Counted from the stretch's first letter, positions 40,043-50,968 are shown. The stretch is DNA of 64,000 nt from Macrosoma leucophasiata (GCA_036365455.1 JAWQUS010000002.1:3100001-3164000); one strand, 5' to 3'. Program-made: numbers and translations. Notes: generated by a model not told the origin, from the sequence alone.

Positions 40043-41010
40043 GTAAGTTTGTAGACTCGTACATAGCTAACTCACTTTTTAAAAGTTTCGCTTTGCTTGA
40101 TAATTTAAGTAATATAAAGCCGCGTTTTCACAAAAATATATATATTAATTTTCAATGCGCAATTTTTGGCAAAATTTTAAAATGTTCTGATCGTATAATC
40201 GATTTAGTCTAGTGAGTACGCGGCTTTATGTTACATTTTTATATTATAAGCTTTTTATTATAATATATTTGAAAGGTTTTGTGTGTTTGAATAATTTTAA
40301 GGTAAAAGTTTATTCATGTAATACTTACTACTATTATTTAAATCTGTGTCTTGTATGTTTATTGTCATATATAACTTGCATTTTATCAGAAGTTGTTTAT
40401 GGAATGTCCTTTTGACAACTCAAATTAAACATTTTAATTTATTATCACAATTGAAATTAAATATATTTTTTTTAAATTCCAAAAAAATTTCTAATTGATA
40501 CATATATATGTGATTACAGTAAAAGAAAAAACTGGGATGAGTAGGAATGAGTGAAATATATAAAGTTGAACTCATTTTCCCATTTTAAAATGTTATTATT
40601 TAGGATTTAATTATTTTGTATCTATTCCACGTAATTTCCTTCTTGGTAATAATCGGACACTGAATTAAGATTGCTTTTAATTTTTTTTTATTGAACGTAC
40701 AATTCAAATTGATTGTGAAGTAAATGATTTTATTTCAATAATCCAGCTCAAGTAAAGTCGAAAGACTTATAAATATTAAACTCATGTTTTTACAAATTAT
40801 TTCGAACCAGTTTCGAGGTTTCCATACGAATTGAACAAAAGTAATGTTTAACTAGTAAAATGACTGAGACAACGTATCTAGTTAGTCAATAATAGATGAG
40901 AATAGATATAAGATCTTTTAATGTTATGGTGGTGGCAAAATGGATGGTAAGTGAATACAGAAGCGAACTTATAGATATCTACACAGAAACCGGAGCACAA
41001 AATGCAAATA
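40043..41010. other. Intron-like AT-rich sequence
   Basis: Almost 1 kb with no shared repeat. ATAAAGCCGCGT near 40116 and its complement near 40217 form a weak inverted pair around the exon's 3' flank. Confidence 0.4.
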
Positions 41011-41019
41011 CGTTGTGAT

Positions 41020-41285
41020 CATCATCATAATTTCAGCCAAAAGACGTCCACTGCTGAACAAAGGCCTTCCTCAAAGAATGCCACAACGGACGGTCCTGGG
41101 CCGCCCTCAATCAGCGATTGCTAGCGACCTTTACCAGGTCGTCGGTCCACCTCGTGGGCGACCTACGCTTCGTCTTCGGGTACGCGGTCGCCACTCAAGA
41201 ACTGTTCTGCCCCAACGGCCGTCAGTTTTGCGAGCTACGTGACCTGCCCACTGCCTCTTGAGTTTTGCTATTCGGTGGGCTATGT
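41020..41285 (-). pseudogene. RTE-type LINE ORF tail
   Basis: On the minus strand it reads PTRWTDDLVKVA and ends near Gln-Gln-Trp-Thr-Ser-Phe-Gly-stop, then TGATGATGATC. A stop lies inside the frame. The tail faces the H copy at 41312. Confidence 0.8.
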
Positions 41286-41311
41286 CGGTACGTTGTGATT
41301 GTTATTACCAA

Positions 41312-41415
41312 TCGCCAATCCGCATGCCAAGCGTGGCGATTATGGCATACCTCCCTTATCGGTAGGCTTTGGTCCAGCAGTGGTCATCTTTTGGCTGAAA
41401 TGATGATGATGATTT
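41312..41415 (+). mobile_element. RTE-type LINE 3' end, H copy 3
   Basis: CGCCAATCCGCATGCCAAGC, TTTGGTCCAGCAGTGGTCAT and an ATGATGATGAT tail. The two RTE tails (this and 41020) point away from each other. Confidence 0.8.
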
Positions 41416-41782
41416 TGTAAGTTAGTTTAATTTTGCGTGTTGGTTAAAACATTATAAAGAACAGGCAAATGCGGTACTGACTGACGGTAAAAGGAGCGTA
41501 ATGGAATTTGGTAGTGTTCCATTAAAGATGAAATACGACCCAATTGGTCCTGGGGTGTGTGAATACCGCTTTTTTCGTGGTTCTGTTTGTTTCAGTTCTG
41601 GATGTTTGTGTGTATGTAAGTACACAAGCGAATGAATTTACGACATAGGCTATAGAGCGAGATTACACATTCACAGACCGGACTATACCAACTTTGATTT
41701 CGAGTTCAACTTTCAACCATTGTTTTTTTTTACAGACGTGATCGCTTTGTTTTTGTCAGGCATATTCATTCGTTGTTTACAC
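41416..41782. other. No recognisable feature
   Basis: ATTCACAGACCGGACTATA at about 41671 may relate to the inverted repeat at 30742. Otherwise unassigned. Confidence 0.35.
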
Positions 41783-42039
41783 TTTTTTATGTAATGAAAA
41801 GGTGGTTAACAAGCATGCAGTTCATATTTATGTTAAGTGATGACTGCAGCCTGAAGACACCTACAACAAGACCAGAGGTCAAAATGCAGATGCTTTGCCA
41901 ACTCTGAGACCTTAGTTGTTTTGTCCTTGTGATAGTTATTACGGGGCCATACGTTACCATCTAACCGGAGCACGATAGTGCTGAATACTACCATTTCGCG
42001 GCGGATAGATTAGGTAATGCGGAACTATTCCACCAGTAA
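41783..42039 (-). mobile_element. Diverged A-subfamily copy
   Basis: TATGTAATGAAAAGGTGG start and ATTCCACCAGTAAA end, with TATTACGGGGCCATACG in the middle. The GCCTACGCCC..GAGCTCC block is deleted near 42020. Confidence 0.75.
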
Positions 42040-42119
42040 ATTCATCACACACTCGTATATATACAATTCAAACATTCATTCACCAGTCCATTTCACGAAA
42101 GAAAAAAAAATTGACGCCA

Positions 42120-42160
42120 CGCGGGGTGAGGATCAAGACGCGGTCTTGATCCTCACCCCT
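42120..42160. repeat. Palindrome, 17-bp perfect arms, 3-nt loop
   Basis: GGGGTGAGGATCAAGAC (42123-42139), GCG, and its complement (42143-42159). The arms are GC-rich, so chance is very unlikely. Confidence 0.95.
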
Positions 42161-42183
42161 CGCGGCCAGTCGATACACGGATC

Positions 42184-42186
<3 letters not shown>

Positions 42187-42215
<29 letters not shown>
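42187..42215 (+). repeat. (GT)n microsatellite
   Basis: About 14 uninterrupted TG units with a GTGCG leader. Confidence 0.95.
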
Positions 42216-42975
42216 TGGTAGTCGTTTCGTTACATCCCATAAACCTTGAAATCACAAGATTGATATCCATTTGCTCTCAGGAATTCTCAGTGAGGAGCAA
42301 AAAAATTATACCTACCTATTTTCATTCCATACATTCAATTTGTCGATTTTCCGCTCAACAATCAGAATAGATGTTCGGAGCGAAAGGATTGTGTCGAGAT
42401 GTTCAAAGTATAAGGAAAAGAAAATTGCACGATAGACGCAACATAAAGCGGTACCTTATTTTCCTAAATAAATAGCAAACAATTTCAGGATGGTCCTATA
42501 AAATGTTCTTCTTTGTAAAACTCTGAGAGATTGTTTGCTGAAATATATTTCGTGAAGATGTTTTCTGTTTGACAAAACTTTGGGAAAGGAAAATCATATC
42601 CGGAATATTGACGTCATATCTTAGCTAATACAATGCCTGTATTAGCCTTTGCCCATTTGTCCATTTATTTGACTCTCTACAAAAACGCGCTATTCGATTT
42701 TTTGACTTGATCTAGGAAATATCGATAGGGTAGAATATTTGAACTATTCTGAGCTGAATCATCGGAAATCAGTGCGATTTCTACCGCCTCTACTATGGTT
42801 AGTGGCAGTTGCTGAATATAGAAATTTCAATTGCACAGAATAAACAGACATAAAACTATGTTACTCGTGGATAATGTAGCTTTCCAATGGTGAGAGAATT
42901 TTTAAAATCGGCCCAGTAGTTTTTGAGCCTATTCAATACAACCAAACAAACATACATTCATGCGCCTTTTTTTTC
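42216..42975. other. Mostly unassigned
   Basis: Near 42895-42960 TTTTTAAAATCGGCCCAGTA and CCAAACAAACATACATTCAT resemble the tail of the S-like retroposons, without a clear head. Confidence 0.35.
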
Positions 42976-43277
42976 GTAACTTCACTCACGTCTGCAACCC
43001 ACGAAGGGATAAATGCATGCACACAATTATATATACAAACACTCTCGATTCGCCGGTTATGTTTTGGTCCACGTAACTGGTGGCGAGCCTGTTGACATCT
43101 CCGGGCACATTACCAAACGCCGAGGTACAGGGAAACTTCCAGAAAATGGAAAATCCTAATAGAACCAGAGATAAAGGACTTCACACCTTTATCTCTAATA
43201 CCCCCCGACCTGGGAATCGAACCCAGGACCCCAGCGTAGTAGTAGTGGCTTGCTACCACTATGCTACTGAGGCAGTT
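42976..43277 (-). mobile_element. SINE-D, nearly full length
   Basis: Diverged in the right part of the body (CCCACGAAGGGATAAATG) but with an intact GGAATCGAACC B-box complement. Confidence 0.87.
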
Positions 43278-43370
43278 ATATATTTTTTTCATAACAAGGA
43301 ATTCTCATCCTCATCTTCTCTAATCTTCATCCTCAAATGCTCAGTCCTGAAGACAAATATAAAAATATTC

Positions 43371-43410
43371 ACAAAATCTATCTTATATATATATATAAGA
43401 TAGATTTTGT
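43371..43410. repeat. Perfect 40-bp palindrome
   Basis: ACAAAATCTATCTTATATAT followed directly by its complement, no spacer. Confidence 0.97.
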
Positions 43411-43431
43411 ATAAATAAATAAATCATCAAA

Positions 43432-43675
43432 ATATATATAAATCAATTGCTGTTCGTTAGTCTCGCTAAAACTCGAGAATTTGGCTAATTTTTCTTTTGA
43501 ATGATTTTTGAAGTCCAGGGAAGGTTTGAAGGTAAGAAAATATGAAGAAATTGAAGGGATATAGTAAAAACCACAATTTCATTTTCCCATACAAATAGTC
43601 AGTATATATCAAACCTTTGACACATTTTTTCATTGTGAGGCAATACGAAGTTTGCCGGGTCAGCTGGTATTGAAT
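43432..43675 (-). mobile_element. S repeat, copy 2
   Basis: Complement of the element at 5463-5712. CCGGGTCAGCTGGTA at right is the GC-rich start, and ATCAATTGCTGTTCGTTAG at left the end. Confidence 0.78.
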
Positions 43676-43973
43676 AAATAATGGTTTGACATCTTGTGTA
43701 ATGTGAGACCAACTCGTACTTGACCGGTTCTTCTTTGTTTTAACTCAACTACTGAAGAAGGTCGTATTTCGTTATTCACGGCGTGTTTATTTGGATCCCA
43801 CGTAAAGAAAGACAAAAGAATGGTTGGCACTATTCATATAAATACCTCTGCCTTAACCTTTATTGCTTGAAAAATGTTGACTATATTTTACTTTAATACG
43901 AGCTGTTCCCCACGGCTTTGTTCTATTATTCTAGAAAACGATGACAGTGCTACCACTGAAATCTAAATAACTG

Positions 43974-44264
43974 TTTTTTTTTTATGTAATGGAAGTGGCA
44001 AACAAGTATGCAGTTCACATTGATGTTAAGTGATGACTGTAGCCTATAGACATCCACACAGAGACCAAGATCAAAATGCAGATGCGTTACCACTCCTGAG
44101 GCCTCCTGGTGTTATGCCTCTGTGCCGGAAATTTCAGGGCCGTACATTACCACCTGACCGGAACACGATAGTGCTGAACACTACCATTTAGCGGCAAGTA
44201 TATTAGGTAATGCGGTGGTGCCTACGCCCGCGAGCTCCGTCACTGGAGCTCTACCACCAGTAAA
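43974..44264 (-). mobile_element. A-family retroposon, full length
   Basis: T9 at left and ACCAGTAAA at right, with few differences from 45611-45904, so probably among the younger copies. Confidence 0.88.
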
Positions 44265-44292
44265 TGTATCTTATTTTTCATGTTTCTATGAG

Positions 44293-44525
44293 TTTTTTTA
44301 ATGTTATCAAAGTGGCAAACTAGCTCGCAGTTCATATGAATGTCAAGTGATGATTGCAGCCTTTAGACACCCACACAAGGACCAGAGGTCAAAATGCAGA
44401 TGCGTTGCTACCCCTGAGACTTAAGTTGTTATGTCTCTGTACTAGTTATTACGGGACCATACATTACCATCTAACCGGAACACATTAGTGCTGAATATTA
44501 CCTTTTGGCAGCAGATAAATTAGGC
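44293..44525 (-). mobile_element. Diverged A-subfamily copy, 5' end missing
   Basis: Lies 29 bp right of a young A copy in the same orientation. TTATTACGGGACCATACATT identifies the older subfamily. Confidence 0.72.
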
Positions 44526-44557
44526 TATCAGATATAGATAGATAGTTATTAGACTGA

Positions 44558-44868
44558 ACTGCCTCGGTAGCCTAGTGGTAGCAGGTCACTACTACTACGT
44601 TGAGGTCCTGGGTTCGGTTCCCGGGTAGGGGGTTATCAGGGATAATGGTGTAAAGTCCTTTATCTCTGGTTCTATTGGGATTTTTCCATTTTCTGGAAAT
44701 GTTCCAGTACCTCGAAGTTTGGTAATGTGCCCGGAGATGTCAACAGGCTCGCCACCTTTTACATGAGCCAAAAACGTAACCGGCGAATCGTGGGTTTTTG
44801 CATGTATGCTTGAATGCATTGCATTAACTCTGCCGGCCCCTTCGAGGATTACAGGCGTGAAGTTACGT
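44558..44868 (+). mobile_element. SINE-D, full length
   Basis: A box and B box intact (GGGTTCGGTTCCC, one change), hairpin present. Preceded by GATAGATAG microsatellite sequence. Confidence 0.9.
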
Positions 44869-44875
44869 CTTTTAT

Positions 44876-45060
44876 AAATCAGGTAATGCGGTACCTACAC
44901 CAGTGAACTCCATCACTGACTCTACCATCAGCAAATGGTAGTATTCTGGTTCAGCGCTATCGTGTGCTGGTCAGATAATATATGTCGCAGTATTTTTCAA
45001 CACAGAGGCATGAGAACTTAGATCTCAGGAGTGGCAATGCATCTACATTGAAGTATCAAA
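44876..45060 (+). mobile_element. Scrambled A-subfamily fragment
   Basis: AGGTAATGCGGTACCTACAC, ACTCTACCATCAGCAAATGG and CAGCGCTATCGTG occur in changed order and mixed orientation; only short blocks are shared. Confidence 0.5.
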
Positions 45061-45063
45061 CGT

Positions 45064-45258
45064 TTATAGACTACTAGCTGCTGCCCGCGGCTTCGCCCGC
45101 GTGGATGTCGTTTTATAAATAACTAAGTAGCCTATGTTCTTTCTCAAATATAGCTCTGTCTCTGTACCAAATTTCATTAAAATCGGTTCAGTCGTTTGGA
45201 CGTGAAAAGGTAACAGACAGACAGACAAACAGAGTTACTTTCGCACTTATAATATTAT
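45064..45258 (+). mobile_element. S-like retroposon, copy close to 33974
   Basis: GCTGCTGCCCGCGGCTTCGC at left and GAGTTACTTTCGCACTTATA at right. Confidence 0.8.
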
Positions 45259-45610
45259 AAAGTAGGGAAGTAGGGGTAGTATTGACTCGTCAATATTGTC
45301 GTGATACACTTGAATAAATGCATTTAGCTCTGTCTACCCGGTAAATAAGGGCGTGATTTTATGATATTTAAATTGATAAAAAAACAACACTTTACTCCGG
45401 CGGTGCCGGTAGAAGTGAAAACTGCATTTTTGGTATTTTGGAAAGGTTAGAGAATAATTTAGCACAAATTGCTTTAATTGACAGTGAAGTACTGTCACGA
45501 ATTTTCGATCAGGTCACGTGTCCTGACGCGAGTTTAAGGTTCAGTTCCACCAAAATATTTGTCAAAGGTTGTGTAAAATTTTACATCCATTTCTAACAAT
45601 GACAAATTTG
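45259..45610. other. No recognisable feature
   Basis: Unassigned. GGTCACGTGTCCTGACGCG near 45512 is locally GC-rich but matches no family here. Confidence 0.35.
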
Positions 45611-45904
45611 TTTTTTTTTTTTTTTATGTAATGGAAGTGATAAACAAGCATGCAGTTCACATTGATGGTAAGTGATGACTGCAGCCTATAGACACCCACA
45701 CAAAGACCAAGGTCAAAATGCAGATGCGTTACCACTCCTGAGGCCTAAGGTCTTATGCCTCTGTGCCGGAAATTACAGGGCCGTACATTACCACCTGACC
45801 GGAACACGATAGTGTTGAACACTACCATTTAGCGGCAAGTATATTAGGTAATGCGGTGGTGCCTACGCCCGCGAGCTCCGTCACTGGAGCTCTACCACCA
45901 GTAA
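45611..45904 (-). mobile_element. A-family retroposon, full length
   Basis: T15 at left and ACCAGTAAA at right, among the least diverged copies. No obvious target duplication flanks it, unlike the copy at 22686-23084. Confidence 0.9.
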
Positions 45905-46179
45905 ACAAGTTAGAGAAGGCCCATCATATTATAATTTGCACATTTTCGTTTTAGAAGTTTTCCTTTAAAAAAATAGGTAATTCCTTATTCGATTTTCCTT
46001 ATTCTACGCAAGTGTTTCTACCCTACACGAAGGCATTTATATTAACAGTGGCAACATTTCTTCCACGAACCTTCGTTACACTCCAGAAAAATACGTGATA
46101 TTTACATATACAACCCCTTTATTTTGCAGACAACCTTAACAAATTCGGGTTAAAGCAACTATAGAAGTTTCTTTTTCCT

Positions 46180-46240
46180 ATGTTATGAAGTGGTAAACAA
46201 GCATACAGTTTACTTTGATAGTAAGTAAAACTGAAGCCTA
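46180..46240 (-). mobile_element. A-family tail fragment
   Basis: TATGAAGTGGTAAACAAGC, ACAGTTTACTTTGATAG and CTGAAGCCTATA only. Confidence 0.6.
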
Positions 46241-46263
46241 TAATTATGATATTATTACATACT

Positions 46264-46420
46264 AGGTGTGCCCGCGACTTCGTCCACGTAGAACTTTAAT
46301 TTAAAAGTACCCTAAGTTACTACTTATTGCGTCTGCTATCAGTTACTAAAAGTCCTGTCAAAATCGGTCCAACCGTTCCAGAGATTAGCCGGAATAAACA
46401 GACAATAAAAAAGAATGGGA
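46264..46420 (+). mobile_element. S-like retroposon, short
   Basis: ACTAGGTGTGCCCGCGACTT, GTCAAAATCGGTCCAACCGT and ATAAACAGACAATAAAAA. Confidence 0.6.
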
Positions 46421-46542
46421 CGAAATAATTCAGGCACATTTCTTTAAACCCAAAGATACATTTTCGTGCACATTATTACATAATAACAAAAGGTGACAAA
46501 CAGTCTAGACTACTCTAGACTTTATCATTATACGATAAAAAT

Positions 46543-46775
46543 AAAGGTATCAGAGTAAAAGCTTTGTCTTTGCATTTTTACTAAGGCGTACACAGGTATT
46601 TGTAATTCAAAACTCTGCTGAATAATTTACGAGGTCATTTCGTTTCAGGAAAAGAAATTACACCTTGTCAGATGTTATCTCTTCACATTTCTCAGAATGA
46701 GACGTATTTGTTTGGATTACGCGATCATGATTTCCATGTCGACCTTTTTTTTTGTTGACAAAGTTAATGTACAGA
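46543..46775 (+). repeat. Y repeat, copy 1
   Basis: Shares AAATAAAGGTATCAGAG-like start, GAATAATTTACGAGGTCATT and AAATTACACCTTGTCAGATG with 48518-48745. Two copies 2 kb apart, same orientation. Confidence 0.7.
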
Positions 46776-46820
46776 GCCTCTACAATAAATTAGTAATATT
46801 AAAATAAATAAATAAAAATA

Positions 46821-47020
46821 AAATACGCTTACACTCACAGCCCCACAGTAGGTATAAACCTGTGTCGCGGGTGCCGTTGTACACATACAACACATACACA
46901 AACACCCAGACCCGAAACAAATATCTGTAGGCCATACAAATATTTGTCCCGGTGCGGGGATCGAACCCGCGACCCTTCGAATCAAACAGTCATCTCACAC
47001 CGCTGGACTAACCGGGTCGT
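46821..47020 (-). mobile_element. SINE-F, full length
   Basis: Minus strand: GACGACCCGGTTAGTCCAGC (A-box region) and GGGTTCGATCCCCGCACCGG (B box, T arm and acceptor), then ACAAATATTTGTATGGCC and a tail ending GTGAGTGTAAGCG. The head keeps tRNA-like order but belongs to a five-copy repeat, so it is a SINE and not a tRNA gene. Confidence 0.88.
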
Positions 47021-47078
47021 CCAATCCAATATTGAACAATATCTTTAATTATATCTTTGTTTTTTGTCCATTGAAGCG

Positions 47079-47420
47079 CTCATGGCCCCGCGGCTGGTGT
47101 AGATCGTAAGCGATCTATTCGGTTAAGCACTACGGGCGGGGTCGGGTAGAGTGATGTATGACCGCTAGTGGCAAATTAAATGCGCGTTTCCGTGCTTCAG
47201 AGGGCACGTTAAGCTGTCGGTCCCGGTTGCTATCGATAGATAGCAGTCGTTAAACCTTGTCGGAGGCCTTATGTACCTAACATCCGACAGCGGGTTGGCC
47301 ACTAATCCACCCACCTCCACCAATCCGCATTGGAGCAGCGTGGTGGAGTAAGCTCCAGGCCTTCCCCCAAAAAGGGGTGAGACTCAGTGCCCAGCAGTGG
47401 GACGTATAATGGGTTGCCAT
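47079..47420 (+). mobile_element. G retroposon, copy 3, best preserved
   Basis: CATGGCCCCGCGGCTGGTGT at left, then the CGTGCTTCAGAGGGCACG block, GCTATCGATAGATAGCAG palindromic core and CCAATCCGCATTGGAGCAGC, ending CCCAGCAGTGGGACGTATAA. CCATTATTATTATTATG follows as a microsatellite-like tail. Confidence 0.82.
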
Positions 47421-47449
47421 TATTATTATTATGTCTTTGTTTTTAACTT

Positions 47450-47770
47450 AAACTGCCTCAGTAGCATAGTGGTAGCAAGCCACTACTACTACGCTAGAGG
47501 TCCTAGGTTGGATTCGATTTCCAGGTCGAGGTCTATTAGAGATAAGGGTGTGAAATCCTTTATTTCTGGTTCTTCTGAGATTTTTCCATTTTCTGGAAGT
47601 TTTCCAGTACCTCGGAGTTTGGTAATGTGTCCGGAGATGGCAACAGGTTCGTCGTCACCTGTTACATGTGCCAAAACGTAACCGGCGAGTCGTGGGTGTT
47701 TGCATGTATGCTTGAATGGATGTATTTACCTCTGCCTACCCCTTCGGGGAATACTGGTATGAAATAACGT
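47450..47770 (+). mobile_element. SINE-D, full length
   Basis: The A box has drifted (TAGCATAGTGG) and the B box is disrupted by an insertion (GGTTGGATTCGATTTCC). Confidence 0.87.
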
Positions 47771-47821
47771 TATATATTATTATAAAATTATTTTTAATAT
47801 ACATTATCTATAAAAAAAATA

Positions 47822-47976
47822 AACGCTTACACTCACAGCCCCACAGTAGGTATAAACCTGTGTCGTGGGTCCCGTTGTACACATATAACACATACACAAA
47901 CACCCAGACCCGAAACAAATATATGTAGGCCATATATATTATATATAGGCTCACACCGCTGGATTAACCGGGTCGT
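47822..47976 (-). mobile_element. SINE-F, internally deleted
   Basis: Tail intact, but a TATATAT stretch near 47930-47948 replaces the B-box half; GACGACCCGGTTAATCCAGC remains. Confidence 0.8.
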
Positions 47977-48062
47977 CATCATTGTATCTAATATTTTCCA
48001 TATGCCATTTCTTTTTATGTACAGTATTAACAAAAAAGTAATGGCATAAAGTATTTTTCTTT

Positions 48063-48464
48063 GTACGGCCCTGTAATTTCCGGCACAGAGGCATAACCTT
48101 AAGGCTCAGGAGTGGTAACGCATCTGCATTTTGGCCTTGGTCTCCGTTCAGTGCCGGTGCACCACCGCATCACCTAATATACTAGCCGCTAAATGGTAGT
48201 GTTCAGCACTATCGTGTTCCGGTGAGGTGGTAATATGCGGCCCTGTAATTTCCTCCACAGAATCGTAACGCATCTGCATTTTGACTTTGGTGTGGTTATA
48301 TAGGCTGCAGTCATCACTTACCATCAATGTGAACTGCATTCTTGTTTGCCACTTCCTGACCGGAACACGATAGTGCTGAACACTACCATTTAGCGACAAG
48401 TATATTAGATGATGCGGTGGTGCCTATGCCCGCGAGCTCCTTCACTGAAGCTCTAGCGCCAGTA
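48063..48464. mobile_element. Three A fragments joined, one inverted
   Basis: 48063-48148 (+) is the middle to 3' part; 48149-48355 (+) restarts near the 5' end and runs to CTTGTTTGCCACTTCC. 48356-48464 is an inverted 5' part that starts at TGACCGGAACACG and ends GCCAGTAAAA. Confidence 0.82.
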
Positions 48465-48517
48465 AAATGTCTCTTACTTCTTTCTTTCTATAGATACTTC
48501 ATGACTATATATCCAAA

Positions 48518-48745
48518 ATAAAGGTATTAAAGCAAACCTTTGTCTTTTCGTTTTTACCAAGGATTAAATATGTTTGTTATTCAAAACTGTGTTGAATAAT
48601 TCACTAGGTCATTTCGTTTGTGGAAAAGAAATTACACCTTGTCAGATGTTATCTGTTCACATTTCTCAGACTCAGTATTTGCATTGCACGATGGCGATTT
48701 CCGAGTTGCGCATTATTTTTGCTGACAAATTATTGCTAAGGTGGC
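48518..48745 (+). repeat. Y repeat, copy 2
   Basis: Companion of 46543-46775. A separate frame through it is not conserved between copies. Confidence 0.7.
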
Positions 48746-48792
48746 CGTCAGTTATTTTGAACAATATGCTTAATGTGAAAAATACAAAAAAA

Positions 48793-49010
48793 AAGTTTGT
48801 ACTATTTATTTTTCGCAATAACACATGCGCGTGAACTTCAGAAATTAAAGAAAAACCGGAAAGAAATATTTTGCTTCGGGCAGGAATCGAACCTGCGACC
48901 TCAGGATAACCGGTCCAGCCGTTTTACCACTTAGCTACCGAAGTCCTAGTAGCTAAGTGGTAAAGCGGACAAGTCAAATTTTTCTTTCCATTTTTTCTTT
49001 AATTTCAAAA
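48793..49010 (-). repeat. E-like repeat with a second tRNA-like type (48874-48946)
   Basis: Minus strand: GGACTTCGGTAGCTAAGTGG to GGTTCGATTCCTGCCCGAAG, with a perfect 5-bp T stem but imperfect acceptor and anticodon stems. The surrounding tail (CAATAACACATGCGCGTGAA, AAAGAAATATTTT) is E-like. The 5' part is followed by its own inverted copy (arms about 48913-48938 and 48949-48970), so the sequence folds back. Confidence 0.78.
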
Positions 49011-49142
49011 AGTGTTTAATCTTGAACGCTACTCAAGACGTTTGCGAAATAGAAGGAGGTAGCTGCACATAATATATTGCTTTCAGCCATCGACGATACA
49101 ACGCCGCTTTCTATAGTCGATGCTGTCACCATTAGGGTTTTC

Positions 49143-49258
49143 GTATAATAGTTCTAGTGTCAGAGCTAGAGGACGTAGGCACTACCGCATTACCTAATTT
49201 ATCTGCTACCAAATGGTAGTGTCCAGCACTATCGTATTCCAGTTAGATGGTAATGTAT
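49143..49258 (+). mobile_element. A-subfamily 5' fragment
   Basis: GACGTAGGCACTACCGCATT, CAAATGGTAGTGTCCAGC and AGTTAGATGGTAATGTA. Confidence 0.68.
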
Positions 49259-49309
49259 AGTTGGGGAATTCACTGCGTCAAATCAATCAAATATAGCTTT
49301 TATTATTTA

Positions 49310-49710
49310 TTTTAATTTATTTATATGTAGCTACTATTGCCGTAACGTTTGAATTTCTAACAACAACCGTTTAGTTGGTAGGGGGAGAAGACACTTGACT
49401 CTAACGAAAATTTGCACTTTAAAGCTTAATAAGTCGCGAACAGTTAACTGAATCAAAAAATGATGTTCGGACATCCATAATATTTTTTGAAATACCTATC
49501 CAACAATACCCCACACTATATGGAAATGTTTTTTTTTTTCATGTTTTTATTCTACCACTTTGTTGGCGTTATTAAGGTGTATACTTGTGCCAAATTTCAA
49601 GACTCTAGTACCAATAGCTTTCTCGCTAAACCGCGGACGGACAGACAGACAGACAGACGGACATGGCGAAACTATAAGGGTTTCTTGTTTGCTACGGTAC
49701 CCTAAAAATC
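49310..49710 (-). repeat. R repeat, long copy
   Basis: Inverse of 59641-60130. ACCGTTTAGTTGGTAGGGGG, TTGGCGTTATTAAGGTGTAT, GCCAAATTTCAAGACTCTAG, a GACGGACAGACAGACAGA tract and ATGGCGAAACTATAAGGGTT are shared. No coding capacity. Confidence 0.8.
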
Positions 49711-49789
49711 AAGTATTTAAACAAGGTTTAATAAAGATCTCACTACAAACACACTGTGTCCATTTACAAACGTCCAGCAGCAACATACG

Positions 49790-50440
49790 CCCTCATTACC
49801 ACTAATGGTATTTACACACCTAGCTGTTTTCATGGTTAACCGATTACCAGCATTATTAGCATGAATGACAGATTCATCCTGCGTTCACTCTATTACGTCT
49901 GAGCAAATACAGCGTATTAAGCTAATTTCATTGCGAAAATTCGTCGGAGTGGCGGAATGATTTGCTAAAGTAGGATTGGTGTCTTGAAGGTCATGAGCAT
50001 ATTTCATTATGGTTAAGTATATGTAGGAAAAAAAATGTTGGACAGAGTTCAAATAAATAACCATGCCCTTGAATACTATAAGCTAAACCGACTCCATCCT
50101 GTTATTCCATTCATGCTATAATTTACAGGTGCAAGATTTTTTAAAAAACAGATGGCATATTTACGCGGTAAGGACTGAGCCTGGATCACTTAACGTAACA
50201 ACAAATGCCCTCATTATTACTAATGGTGTTAACGCACCTAGCTGTTACCATCCTCAACCGATTCCTAGCATTATTAGCATAAATGACAAATTCATCCTGC
50301 GTTCACTCTATTACGTCTGAGCAAATACAGCGTATTAGGCTAATTTGATTGTGACAATTCGTCGGAGTGGCGCCTCTGCGTTGTTTTTGCCGAATGTTAT
50401 GATTTGCTTAAGTGGGATTGGTGTCTTGAAGGTCATGTAC
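49790..50440 (+). repeat. Tandem duplication, about 417-bp period
   Basis: 49790-49996 and 50206-50440 share CCTCATTA, CACCTAGCTGTT, TTCATCCTGCGTTCACTCTA, ATACAGCGTATTA and TTGGTGTCTTGAAGGTCATG in the same order. The second copy has an extra CCTCTGCGTTGTTTTTGCCG. Confidence 0.82.
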
Positions 50441-50968
50441 CTACATTTTGCACGATATGCGAGTACCTGAATATATTGGCCTACGCTACGTTTAAATTCA
50501 ATAAAAAAAAACCAATAATTTGTATGAAATTTGTATGGAAACACAGGCTTGTGTTTTTGTTATGATGCAATAAAGTTAAAAATATTATTATTGAACCAAT
50601 GTAAAGATAGATACATATTATTGATATTTCGATTCGATTATTGATATATCCTGCGCACAGCAAACAAATTCGAAATTTGTACTGTGTCCTGTGTCCGATT
50701 TTTACCATGAATTGCACTTTATAAAATCTGTCTTATTATTTCTATATTTTTATATAATGTGTATTTCTATGTATTATTATGTATTGCATGTATCTAATTG
50801 ATCTTTTTTTTCTCTCTTCACGTCTTCTTGCTATCACTTGATGGATGGAAATGTGTGTCAAGTAAGAATTATTTATATTTATTTATTTGTGACGCTATTT
50901 TGCAAGCAGTTTTGTGTGCCGTGTGTTTTTGATAAGCTGTGGTATATTTACTTAATGATTAGTCTATT
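50441..50968. other. No recognisable feature
   Basis: Strongly AT-rich, no shared repeat. Confidence 0.4.

Noticed and set aside
46949..47022. Functional tRNA gene
   Set aside because: tRNA-like head of SINE-F, followed by the family tail and repeated elsewhere in the window.
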